From an uncultured Clostridia bacterium (GTDB lineage: Bacteria > Bacillota > Clostridia > Oscillospirales > Oscillospiraceae): DNA of 33,585 bases. The notes under the pieces were generated by a model, which was not told the DNA's origin, did not search any database, and worked only from the letters and a program-made list of their open reading frames with translations. A program made the translations under genes and the position numbers. Position 1 is the stretch's first letter, and the number at the start of each line of letters is the position of its first letter. Location of the stretch: positions 1 to 33,585 of the forward strand of contig CAMFFO010000012.1 in NCBI GenBank assembly GCA_945949735.1. The letters run 5' to 3'. Below are positions 10,464 to 17,602 of this stretch, piece by piece.

Positions 10464-11095
10464 AGTGGCTGCTGGAGCTGCTATTTCCACAGAAGTGCAT
10501 CCTCTGCCGCAGGGTGCTCCGCGGGGGAGAGACAGATCTGTGCCGGAAGTGCCGTGCGGAGCAGGAGCTTTGGGGAACTCCAAAAAGGAAACCGCAATTT
10601 CTTGACAGCATTACTGCGGTCTGGTATTATGAAGGAAATGTCAGACGTGCTGTTCTGCGCTACAAATTCTACAGGGCACGGTATTTGGCTGCCGGTTTTG
10701 GCAGGAACCTTGCCATGCGGCTGCAGCAGCGGGATTGGGAGTATGACATTCTCACCTGGGTACCCGTGAGCCGTCTGCGCAGGCTCACCCGGGGATACGA
10801 TCAGGTGGAGCTGTTGGCAAAGGCCGTGGGGAAAGAGCTGGGCGTGGCCCCTGTTCCCACGTTAAAGAAGATCCGCCACAATCGCAGACAATCCGGGATT
10901 CACTCCGAGGCTGAGCGTAAGGCCAATGTTCTGGGGGCCTACCGGGTTCTCAGCCCGGGAGAGATCCGTGGGAAGCGGATCCTGCTTCTGGATGATGTGC
11001 TCACCACGGGAGCTACCTCCGGGGAATGCGCCCGGATGCTGCTTACCGCCGGGGCAAAGGAAGTTCACTGCGCCGTTATCGCGGCGCGAAGGTAA
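10460..11095 (+). CDS. comF: ComF-family phosphoribosyltransferase-like protein
   Basis: ComF proteins take part in natural DNA uptake and late recombination steps, though many family members have unknown roles. The product is 211 residues. An N-terminal zinc-ribbon-like set of cysteines (CILCRR, then CRKC) is followed by a phosphoribosyltransferase fold with the nucleotide-binding loop ILLLDDVLTTGATSGEC near the C-terminus. The RLRRLTRGYDQVELLAK segment is typical of ComF/GntX proteins. Its ATGA overlap with recD2 suggests one transcript and a shared link to DNA metabolism. No other competence genes are in the window. Confidence 0.9.
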   Translation: MKWLLELLFPQKCILCRRVLRGGETDLCRKCRAEQELWGTPKRKPQFLDSITAVWYYEGNVRRAVLRYKFYRARYLAAGFGRNLAMRLQQRDWEYDILTWVPVSRLRRLTRGYDQVELLAKAVGKELGVAPVPTLKKIRHNRRQSGIHSEAERKANVLGAYRVLSPGEIRGKRILLLDDVLTTGATSGECARMLLTAGAKEVHCAVIAARR

Positions 11096-11110
11096 AAAGG
11101 TGTGTGAAAT

Positions 11111-12148
11111 ATGGCTATACTATCCAATGACCTGGGCGTTGACCTGGGTACCTCCAATGTGCTGATTTACGCGGACGGCAAGGGCCTGGTGGTCCGGGAG
11201 CCCTGCGTTGTGGCGCTGGACAAGAATACGGGAAAAATTCTTCAGGTGGGTGCCGCAGCCCGGAATATGCTGGGCCGAACCCCCGGCAACGTGGTTGCCA
11301 TGAAGCCTCTGAGGGACGGCATAATCTCCGATCATGAAATGACCGTGCGGCTGCTGCAGGAGCTGTTCAAAACCGCAACCAAAGCGGGAATCTTCACGCC
11401 CAAGCCCCGTGTAGTCATCAGTGTGCCCAGCGGCGTCACGGAGGTCGAGGAGCGAAGCGTCATCAACGCGGCCATCGAAGCCGGAGCCCGAAGAGTGTTC
11501 CTGATTGAGGAGCCGTTGGCAGCCGGATTGGGCGCGGGACTGGACATCAAGGGCCCCAGCGGTCATCTGGTGGTGGACATCGGCGGCGGTACCACGGATA
11601 TCGCGGTGCTGAGCATGAACGGCGTGGCAGTGTCCTCCTCGCTGAAGGTGGCGGGAGATGCCTTTGACGATGCCATCACCCGCTACGTCCGCCGCCAGCA
11701 CGGCGTCATCATCGGACAGGTCACCGCCGAGAGCATCAAGATCCAGATCGGACAGGTGTTCCCCCGGGACGAGGAGCTGAGTATGAACGTCAAGGGTCGG
11801 GATTTCAAAACCGGTATGCCCAAGGTGGTCACCCTGACCTCCACGGAAATCTACGAGGTGCTGCGCCGCCCCGCCCGGCAGATCGCCGACGAGGTTCTGG
11901 CTGTTCTGGAACAGACGAGCCCCGAGCTGGTGTCCGATATCTCCGAAAACGGCATCACCCTTACCGGCGGCTGCAGCCAGATCTGGGGCATGGCGGAGCT
12001 GCTGATGGAGCGCACAGGCATTGACTGCACCCTTGCCGACGATCCGGACTCCTGCACCGCCTACGGCTGCGGCAAGAGCCTCAGCTGGATCAACCATATG
12101 CAGGAGGGTCCCATCAACATTGCCCGCCGCCGTGCCATGAGAGGGTAA
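11111..12148 (+). CDS. mreB: MreB-family actin-like cell-shape protein
   Basis: An actin-like ATPase that forms membrane-associated filaments and guides cell-wall synthesis. The product is 345 residues, normal for MreB/Mbl. Phosphate-1 motif DLGTSNVLIY (about 9-18), DIGGGTTDIAVLS (phosphate 2), and the adenosine motif ITLTGGCSQIWGM near the C-terminus are all present. AAGGTG lies 8 nt before the ATG. It stands alone: no mreC, mreD or rodA follows, so it could equally be an Mbl/MreBH paralogue. It ends 1 nt before the next gene, a small membrane protein. Confidence 0.92.
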   Translation: MAILSNDLGVDLGTSNVLIYADGKGLVVREPCVVALDKNTGKILQVGAAARNMLGRTPGNVVAMKPLRDGIISDHEMTVRLLQELFKTATKAGIFTPKPRVVISVPSGVTEVEERSVINAAIEAGARRVFLIEEPLAAGLGAGLDIKGPSGHLVVDIGGGTTDIAVLSMNGVAVSSSLKVAGDAFDDAITRYVRRQHGVIIGQVTAESIKIQIGQVFPRDEELSMNVKGRDFKTGMPKVVTLTSTEIYEVLRRPARQIADEVLAVLEQTSPELVSDISENGITLTGGCSQIWGMAELLMERTGIDCTLADDPDSCTAYGCGKSLSWINHMQEGPINIARRRAMRG

Positions 12149-12149
12149 T

Positions 12150-12650
12150 ATGGAAAGACGGACGAAAATGGGATGGAATGCCCTGCGGGTCATCGGAATT
12201 GTGTATGCGATTCTTGGCGGTGTTTTCCTTATGGCCGGCGCGGGGATGTACTTCCTGGGCGGCAGTGAATTGGAGCTGACAATTGTTGGCGGTGTATTTA
12301 TTCTGATCGGCGGGATTTTCGGGTTGCTTGGCGGGATATTTCTGGCCGTGGAGTACGGAAAACGCAGACGTGCCAACCGGCTGATCGCCGCGCAGAAGTA
12401 CATCTGGGGGCAGGTTGTGGACTGCCAGATCAACTACAATGTCCGCGTCAACGGGCGCAGCCCGGTGATCTTTGTGGTGAAGTATGAGGATGGGAGAGGG
12501 GTTTCCCACATCTTCCGCAGCCATGGGGTGAACACCTACCGGGATCCGAGCTACATCGGCAGACAGGTGCGGGTATACGTCAGTGACGACAGCTTCCGGC
12601 ACTACTATGTGGATGTGGAGGAATTGCTTCCCAATACGGTGGAGCACTGA
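12150..12650 (+). CDS. Small membrane protein of unknown function
   Basis: 166 residues, not recognised as a named protein. It has a basic N-terminus (MERRTKMGWN), two hydrophobic helices (about 14-36 and 43-67) with glycine-rich faces, a basic stretch (YGKRRRANRLIAAQ), then a soluble beta-rich domain of about 85 residues (GQVVDCQINYNVRVNGRSPV, HIFRSHGVNTY, QVRVYVSDDSFRHYYVD). This resembles the general layout of DUF3592-type proteins, but that is only a resemblance. It starts 1 nt after the mreB stop, so it is probably coupled to mreB and may act at the envelope. A second start at 12168 (MGWNAL) is possible. No terminator was seen after it. Confidence 0.8.
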   Translation: MERRTKMGWNALRVIGIVYAILGGVFLMAGAGMYFLGGSELELTIVGGVFILIGGIFGLLGGIFLAVEYGKRRRANRLIAAQKYIWGQVVDCQINYNVRVNGRSPVIFVVKYEDGRGVSHIFRSHGVNTYRDPSYIGRQVRVYVSDDSFRHYYVDVEELLPNTVEH

Positions 12651-12813
12651 CGTTTCCCGGACGCGAAATGAAAACAAAAGCTGCAAAAACGGCATGGCTT
12701 TCGGGAGGTGCGCATAAGACAGTAAAACTGAAGATTACAGCATTGCATAATACAATTTCCAGTAAAGCTTTGCGGATGCAACTGAAAATCCAAACCTGAA
12801 GTCCATAAGGGAC

Positions 12814-12843
12814 ATGACAACGAACGGTTGTATATGTTACAAT
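12814..12843 (+). promoter_or_regulatory. Promoter of the two-gene unit at 12920-14856
   Basis: ATGACA (12814-12819), 18-nt spacer, TACAAT (12838-12843). This separates the downstream pair from the mreB transcript. The stretch 12651-12813 is AT-richer than the preceding genes and shows no gene. Confidence 0.55.
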
Positions 12844-12865
12844 AATAGAATAATACCCAAAGGCC

Positions 12866-12911
12866 CCATTAACATGTCAGGTTGCCGATTGGCAGCACTT
12901 ATTAATGGAGG
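12866..12911 (+). promoter_or_regulatory. Leader stem overlapping the ribosome binding site
   Basis: CCATTAA (12866-12872) can pair with TTAATGG (12902-12908), enclosing the small hairpin TGCC-GATT-GGCA (12883-12894). The right arm takes up the first two bases of the GGAGG ribosome binding site (12907-12911) of the next gene. A translation-control role is inference from position only. Confidence 0.4.
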
Positions 12912-12919
12912 TTTTAAAA

Positions 12920-14071
12920 ATGAGAAACAAACAGGTAAAAAAGGCAACGGTTGACGCGCTCAGTTTAATGATTCGCCATGCAGACAAAGGGCCTTCCGGC
13001 TTTTGGACGGATGACTATGAGGGGTGCGGCAATCCGGCAATTTTCCCGGAGTTTGAAGATGGACTGAAGCGAGGAAGGCTTGTTCAGAAAGAACACTATC
13101 TTTGCCCGTGGAATACTGCTATAATGTATGGCGATGGACATGGGAACATAAGCACTGGCTGCTATTATAGTTGCTCCATTGAACGGGCAAAATATCTGTC
13201 AGAACAAGAACTCAAGAATATCCTTACTCGGTTCAAAACGCGTCTGGAAAATGGTGATTATGATAATACTGACCATTTGTCACCTTTGCTGACAGTAAGC
13301 GAGGTTAAACGTATTGAAGAGCGTATCTTAGCGGAGCAATCTGAAAAGGAGCGGAGCGAGGAACATAAGCGGCAGGACCGGCTAAAAGAGGCTGCTGCAC
13401 TGATTGCCAAATATCCCTGTGAAGAATCCCTCCTCGCGGCTTATTATGGGCAGAACAACTGTGTAATCGCAGAAGGCGGTGCAATCCTCTTTGATCCAGC
13501 TTCTCAGGCGGATGTCGTTGGGGCAGAAAAACTGTCCTATAATGAATATCTTGATGTTCAGCTTGCATCTTTAGGAAGGCGTCACCGCTCGTATTTTGCC
13601 AGATGCTATTTCAATACTCCGTTGGGTTTTATGGGGCAGATTGAGAAAGTCAAAGAAAAGTATATCTGCTTCAAACGGATTTTTCTCAGCGGCATGTTTC
13701 CGGACGGAGAGATGTTCGACGGAAAAGAAGATCATGTCTGGATGGACAAATCAGGTTTTGAAGCGTTTTGTGCAGGTGACAGCGTTGCATTTGAAGCGGA
13801 GGTCTATCGTTATGTAAAGACCGGAAACGGGAAGCTGATTGATTATGGTCTGCGCAATCCGACAGGCATTCAGCAAATCGAAGCCTATGAACTTCCCAGC
13901 GACGATGAGTTGATTATGCAGGAAGTCGAGCAGCTTATCTGCGAGACTTGCTTTCTGAGAGACCACTGCAACGGCAGTTTCTGCACGATGGATCCCAAGC
14001 AAAAGCGTTTGCTCGAACGAGAAATGTTCCATGCAATAAAGGCAGGAACAGATGGGGAGGCGCGGAAATGA
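12920..14071 (+). CDS. Unknown protein with C-terminal cysteine cluster
   Basis: 383 residues, not recognised. The start is the ATG at 12920, with GGAGG 8 nt upstream; an in-frame ATG at 12905 overlaps that site and is rejected. The N-terminal third is rich in Trp, Tyr and Cys (FWTDDYEGCGNPAIFPEF). A charged helical segment follows (about 125-170, many Glu/Lys/Arg), then a likely beta domain with KEDHVWMDK and VYRYVKTGNGKLIDYGLRNP. The end has four cysteines at 341, 344, 350 and 355 (CX2CX5CX4C), a possible metal or Fe-S site. Base and codon use are visibly more AT-rich than in the neighbours, suggesting acquisition. It overlaps the next gene by 4 nt. Confidence 0.8.
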   Translation: MRNKQVKKATVDALSLMIRHADKGPSGFWTDDYEGCGNPAIFPEFEDGLKRGRLVQKEHYLCPWNTAIMYGDGHGNISTGCYYSCSIERAKYLSEQELKNILTRFKTRLENGDYDNTDHLSPLLTVSEVKRIEERILAEQSEKERSEEHKRQDRLKEAAALIAKYPCEESLLAAYYGQNNCVIAEGGAILFDPASQADVVGAEKLSYNEYLDVQLASLGRRHRSYFARCYFNTPLGFMGQIEKVKEKYICFKRIFLSGMFPDGEMFDGKEDHVWMDKSGFEAFCAGDSVAFEAEVYRYVKTGNGKLIDYGLRNPTGIQQIEAYELPSDDELIMQEVEQLICETCFLRDHCNGSFCTMDPKQKRLLEREMFHAIKAGTDGEARK

Positions 14072-14856
14072 AACGAATCATTCTTACGTGGGGGCTCGTA
14101 TTTGCACTATTGCTGGGCGGGTGCGGATCATCGGCGTCCCGCGTCGAAACACTGAAAAGCTGGTCTTTCCAGTATAATGAGGGTACGAACGATTACAGCC
14201 TTTTCTTCGGGCTAGCTGACAAGAACGATACGCCTTTATCGGCTGATGTTGACGTTGATATTCGAATCGTAAATGATGAGGGGGAAGCAGTTTACACTGG
14301 TACAAAATCCGTTTCTTCTGACGATTACAGTTATTATACCAGTCAGGCTGCCGGGGAACAATATCTTGCCAATGTGAGAATTCCAGCCGCAGAGATTGCG
14401 GCTGGAAGGTCTGCAAACGGGAAAGTCTATTTTACTGTATACAAAGAAAATGCGGTTCAATTTGATGAAGTGAACTGCGATGCGCTGTACTGCCTGCCTA
14501 TTGAAGATGTCCAGGTGACATTTGATCCATTTCCACTGGACCTGAAGGTAAGGGATTATATGGGTGGCACAGCGTCTGTCATTCAAATCCAAGGAGCAGA
14601 TTATAAGTTTCACAAGGATTCCTTTCCACAGCTATCCATCACAATTACCGGAGAAAAGACAAGCGGTAATAGCAATTCCGGGTATGATGTGATTAGCTAT
14701 AAGCTGTACGACAGCGCTGGCTATATGGTTGACTCCGGTAATATTTATCTTTCATCTTTGAGCGCAGGAGATAGGTTCAAGGACGATTCTGTTGTGATCT
14801 ATGATGTTATTCCCGGCGAATCCTATACCTTTCAATTGGTTGAGTATATCCAGTAA
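14068..14856 (+). CDS. Predicted lipoprotein of unknown function
   Basis: 262 residues. The signal peptide MKRIILTWGLVFALLLGGC has a lipobox (LGGC, lipid-modified Cys at 19), so the protein should be anchored outside the cytoplasmic membrane. The rest is rich in Ser, Tyr, Asp and short beta patterns (WSFQYNEGTNDYSLFFGLADK, GEAVYTGTKSVSSDDYSYYT), like a pair of immunoglobulin-like extracellular domains. No enzymatic motif is visible. GGAGG lies 7 nt before the ATG, and the ATGA overlap with the previous gene shows translational coupling. AT-rich like its partner. Confidence 0.82.
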   Translation: MKRIILTWGLVFALLLGGCGSSASRVETLKSWSFQYNEGTNDYSLFFGLADKNDTPLSADVDVDIRIVNDEGEAVYTGTKSVSSDDYSYYTSQAAGEQYLANVRIPAAEIAAGRSANGKVYFTVYKENAVQFDEVNCDALYCLPIEDVQVTFDPFPLDLKVRDYMGGTASVIQIQGADYKFHKDSFPQLSITITGEKTSGNSNSGYDVISYKLYDSAGYMVDSGNIYLSSLSAGDRFKDDSVVIYDVIPGESYTFQLVEYIQ

Positions 14857-15036
14857 ACCGCGTACTACCTTTTCATTTGCATAAGGGCGGTGAAAAGAGC
14901 GCAGTTCTATACAGTTTTCCTGCATACGTATTTGCCGCACCATTTAACCGTCTTATGAACACCGCCCCTTGGGCATGCCGTTTTTGTTGGCGGATTGAAC
15001 CCGGATAATCCTCCGGTTCTGCCCGGGGATAACCTT
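14857..15036. other. Non-coding stretch after the lipoprotein gene
   Basis: No gene is visible. AAGGGCGGTG (14883-14892) can pair with CACCGCCCCTT (14960-14970) across 67 nt. The spacing is too long and there is no T tract, so it is not called a terminator. Together with the hairpin and repeat P3 that follow, it fills the 472-nt gap up to 15328. Confidence 0.4.
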
Positions 15037-15099
15037 AGGAAACCTCTTATGAAATCGTCTGCGGCCTGTCAGCCGCAGACGATTTCGTCAGAGGTTCCT
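15037..15099. repeat. Long near-perfect hairpin next to repeat P3
   Basis: The arms at 15037-15065 and 15072-15099 are complementary over about 28 positions with only two mismatches and one extra base, around a 6-nt loop (CTGTCA). The inner part is GATTTC/GTCTGCGGC. There is no T run on either side, so it is not a standard terminator, although it could end transcription from the lipoprotein unit with help. Its right end touches the left end of repeat P3. Confidence 0.75.
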
Positions 15100-15264
15100 T
15101 AGGGCAACACCGCTTAGGTGGGAGCAGCGGGCTTCGGCGGATCTTTTGCCCCAATCGTGCAGTATGAAAAATGGGAAATACATCCAGTATTCCCGCATTT
15201 TCCATACTTTCGCGCGGGTCAAAACACCGGCCGAATCTCCTTGCCCCATTATGCGGTGTTGCCT
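15099..15264 (+). repeat. Family P palindromic repeat, copy P3
   Basis: Same orientation as P1 and nearly the same sequence: the left end is TTAGGGCAACACCGC and the right end CATTATGCGGTGTTGCC. The core GGATCTTTTGCCCCAATCGT is identical to that of P1. The inner hairpin pairs ATGAAAAATG with CATTTTCCAT. It lies between the long hairpin at 15037 and the cysteine-rich gene ending at 15329. Confidence 0.85.
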
Positions 15265-15297
15265 TCGTTTTTTGGGGAGGGAGCGGAATAAGGATCG

Positions 15298-15322
15298 GCC
15301 CCGGAGCGATTGGCTCCGGGGC
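15298..15322 (-). terminator. Possible terminator of the cysteine-rich gene
   Basis: GCCCCGGAGC (15298-15307) pairs perfectly with GCTCCGGGGC (15313-15322) around GATTG, 7 nt past the stop of the minus-strand gene. The following minus-strand sequence (CGATCCTTATTCC) is only modestly T-rich. Confidence 0.55.
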
Positions 15323-15328
15323 GTGGGA

Positions 15329-16168
15329 TTATGTGGTCCGGTAGCAGCCGCAGCCGGATTCCTGGGTGTCCGTCTGCGGGTCGCAGGCTTTGGGGGAGAA
15401 TTCCTTGGCGGGGAAGGGGATCCGACTGAACATTTCGCAGGGGTCTTCGGCGCACCCCGGTGTTTCGCAGCATTCCTTGGTGGGAAGGCTGTACTCCAGT
15501 ACGGGGACCACCAGCTGGGCATCCCGCTCCAGGCGGACGATGGAGAACTGGCCCAGAGTGACAAACAGCCGCCGCTTGTCGCCGGAGAGCACCAGCTCCT
15601 CGTCAAACATAGTCCGGATGTCTCCGGGAATCTGGACGGTGGCGGTTTCGCCGCAGGCGCACTCGCAGACATCCCGCACCCGGGAGCTGAGTACCATGGG
15701 GTCGAGCACCTCTACGACGGCGGTGGGGAGATTGGCGGCCGCGCGGGTGGGGCCGTCGGGGCCGCACAGGCGGGTGTCGCTTCGGTAGATGTGGGCGCGG
15801 CTGTCCTCACCGCACAGAACTGCCCGCTTGGTAAATACCGCCAGTCCGTACAGCGCCGCGGGGCGGCAGGAGCCCACCACCGCGTCGGCAAGAATCCGGT
15901 AGTAAAAGGTAACATCGATGCAGTAGTGGTGACCGTCGAAGGCCACGGGCTCCACATCAATGTAAGTGGTCAGCAGCTCCGCGCAGCGCACCCGGGCGTT
16001 GGCGGCGGTGTCCAGCAGAGCCTGGGAGCCGGTGGTTAAGTAGACACGAAGGTCCTCAATGCAGTCTTTATCCCGGCAGGAGTCCGTGATTTTTCTTGTG
16101 TGGATGGACATGGTCTGGCGCCCCTCGCCGCAGGAGCTGCGCAGGGTGTCCGATGCTTGCTCAGACAT
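15329..16168 (-). CDS. Cysteine-rich conserved-looking protein, function unknown
   Basis: 279 residues from the ATG at 16168 (GGAGG 7 nt upstream); the in-frame ATG at 16189 lacks a site. Not recognised. It has 18 cysteines, grouped at RKITDSCRDKDCIEDLRVYL near the N-terminus, VCECACGE in the middle and KECCETPGCAEDPC plus SGCGC at the end. There are no membrane segments or signal peptide. The spread-out Cys pairs and proline-rich tail would suit a cross-linked structural protein such as a spore-coat component, but no sequence match supports that. It is separated from the upstream galM by a terminator, so it is probably transcribed alone. Confidence 0.82.
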   Translation of the reverse strand: MSEQASDTLRSSCGEGRQTMSIHTRKITDSCRDKDCIEDLRVYLTTGSQALLDTAANARVRCAELLTTYIDVEPVAFDGHHYCIDVTFYYRILADAVVGSCRPAALYGLAVFTKRAVLCGEDSRAHIYRSDTRLCGPDGPTRAAANLPTAVVEVLDPMVLSSRVRDVCECACGETATVQIPGDIRTMFDEELVLSGDKRRLFVTLGQFSIVRLERDAQLVVPVLEYSLPTKECCETPGCAEDPCEMFSRIPFPAKEFSPKACDPQTDTQESGCGCYRTT

Positions 16169-16247
16169 GGGATTACCTCCTGTTATCATGGCTTATAAGC
16201 TGATTCCGCTTATAGGACAGTTTATGCAGGGGAAAACGGTCTGTGCA

Positions 16248-16283
16248 GAAGAAACCCCCGCGCCGTTGATTCCGGCGCGGGGG
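16248..16283 (-). terminator. Terminator of galM
   Basis: CCCCCGCGCCG (16255-16265) pairs with CGGCGCGGGGG (16273-16283) around a 7-nt loop; on the minus strand it is followed by TTTCTTC. It lies 6 nt past the galM stop. Confidence 0.8.
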
Positions 16284-16289
16284 CGGAGG

Positions 16290-17306
16290 TTACCAGCTGA
16301 AGCGGTAGACGGTTTCACTGTGGTAGGGTTCGCCGGCCTTGGTAATGGGCTGGGGCCATTCGGGGTGGTGAATGGAATCGGGGTAGAACTGGGTTTCCAG
16401 AGCGATGCCGCTGCGCTTGCCGTAGTGGACGCCGCCCTTGCCGTCGGTGTCCAGGTAATTGCCGGCATAGAACTGGATGCCGGGACAATCCGTGGAAACG
16501 GACATGGCCCTCCCGGATTCCGGATCGTAGAGCTGGGCGCAGGGGTTGCAGAATACCTCCCAGTTATGGTCGTAGCCCCCCTGAAGGTGCAGGGGCTCGT
16601 AATCCGCGCCGATATCGCGGCAGATGGGCTTGGGCACGCGGAAGTCCATGGGGGTACCCTCCACGCTGCGCTTTTCGCCTGTGGGGATGCTCTCGGCATC
16701 GGCGGGGGTGAAGAACCGGCCGGGGAGGGAAAGGATCTGTTCCATGGCTCTGTCCGTTTTTTGGTGGCCGGCCAGATTGAAGTAGCTGTGATTCGTCAGG
16801 TTGAACACCGTGTCCTGGTCACTGACGGCATCGTATAAAATGTGGAGACCGCCCACACTGTCCAGCTGATAGGTCAGCCGGATCAGGGCGTTTCCCGGGA
16901 AGCCCTGGTCGCCGTTGGGACTGCGAAGCTCCAGCGTGATGGCATCGCCTGCGTGCCGGATTACCTTCCACAGCCGGGTGCTGTAGGAGTCCGGACCGCT
17001 GTGGAGGTTATTGGAACCCTCATTGGGGGTGAGGGAATAGGTCTTGCCGCCAAGATCAAAGCAGGCTCCTTTGATCCGGTTGGCGCAGCGGCCCACGGTT
17101 GCGCCGAGATAGCAGCTTCCGCGCAGATACCCGTCACAGCTGTCGTAGCCCAGGGCTACGTCGGCAAGATTTCCCCGGCTGTCCGGAACCAGAAGCCTGA
17201 CCAGGCAGGCGCCGAAATCGGTGACGGAGGCCGTCAGTCCGCCGCAGGAAATTGTGTACAGGAAACATTCCTCGCCGGTGGGCAGGTAGCCAAAAGATTC
17301 TTTCAT
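16290..17306 (-). CDS. galM: Aldose 1-epimerase (galactose mutarotase)
   Basis: Interconverts alpha and beta anomers of aldoses such as galactose and glucose. The 338 residues are typical. Family motifs in order: GATVGRCANRIKGACF, NEGSNNLHSG (substrate His), NLTNHSYFNLAGH (catalytic His), QFYAGNYLD, and ALETQFYPDSIHHPEWP with the catalytic Glu. AAGGAGA lies 5 nt before the ATG. There are no other galactose genes nearby, so it is probably a free-standing sugar-metabolism gene. It is divergent from nrdD. Confidence 0.95.
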   Translation of the reverse strand: MKESFGYLPTGEECFLYTISCGGLTASVTDFGACLVRLLVPDSRGNLADVALGYDSCDGYLRGSCYLGATVGRCANRIKGACFDLGGKTYSLTPNEGSNNLHSGPDSYSTRLWKVIRHAGDAITLELRSPNGDQGFPGNALIRLTYQLDSVGGLHILYDAVSDQDTVFNLTNHSYFNLAGHQKTDRAMEQILSLPGRFFTPADAESIPTGEKRSVEGTPMDFRVPKPICRDIGADYEPLHLQGGYDHNWEVFCNPCAQLYDPESGRAMSVSTDCPGIQFYAGNYLDTDGKGGVHYGKRSGIALETQFYPDSIHHPEWPQPITKAGEPYHSETVYRFSW

Positions 17307-17500
17307 GGGAATCTCCTTTCATTTTTGGAAGTGGAAACATGAAGATTATGTTAAGACCGATCCCCCCAATTATACTATATTCCGGAGGGAAATTCAAACC
17401 TTTCTTTTCTTCCGCTCCGAAAAATCTGAATTTTCCCATAGGGTTCCGGCTTGTGCTGCGGATGCAAAAAAAGGAAACTTTTTGCGACACAAAGAGTTTC

Positions 17501-17548
17501 CCACAACATTTAGTATCTGGGGCTTGACAAAACCACAAGATATAGTAT
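17501..17548 (+). promoter_or_regulatory. Pair of NrdR boxes controlling nrdD
   Basis: CCACAACATTTAGTAT (17501-17516) and CCACAAGATATAGTAT (17533-17548) each match 13 of 16 positions of the NrdR box consensus ACACWATATHTWGTGT. They are 32 bp apart, three helical turns, the spacing known for NrdR. The second box overlaps the -10 hexamer. NrdR represses ribonucleotide reductase genes in response to bound ATP/dATP. Confidence 0.88.
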
Positions 17549-17551
17549 AAT
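17524..17551 (+). promoter_or_regulatory. Promoter of nrdD
   Basis: Consensus TTGACA (17524-17529), 16-nt spacer, TATAAT (17546-17551). The -35 lies between the two NrdR boxes and the -10 overlaps the second, so NrdR binding would block polymerase. The stretch 17307-17500 before it shows no gene. Confidence 0.9.
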
Positions 17552-17602
17552 AGGCCGTGCAGACAACCCTTCCGTATAGAGTGAGCATAAGGAGGAGCCC
17601 CA

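Noticed and set aside
14881-14971. AAGGGCGGTG and CACCGCCCCTT as a terminator after the lipoprotein gene
   Set aside because: The arms are 67 nt apart with no T tract. It may be a decayed repeat but cannot be supported as a terminator.
15088-15672. A minus-strand frame of 194 codons through repeat P3 and the cysteine-rich gene
   Set aside because: Low-complexity Pro/Ser/Arg translation typical of a shadow frame, crossing a repeat and a terminator.
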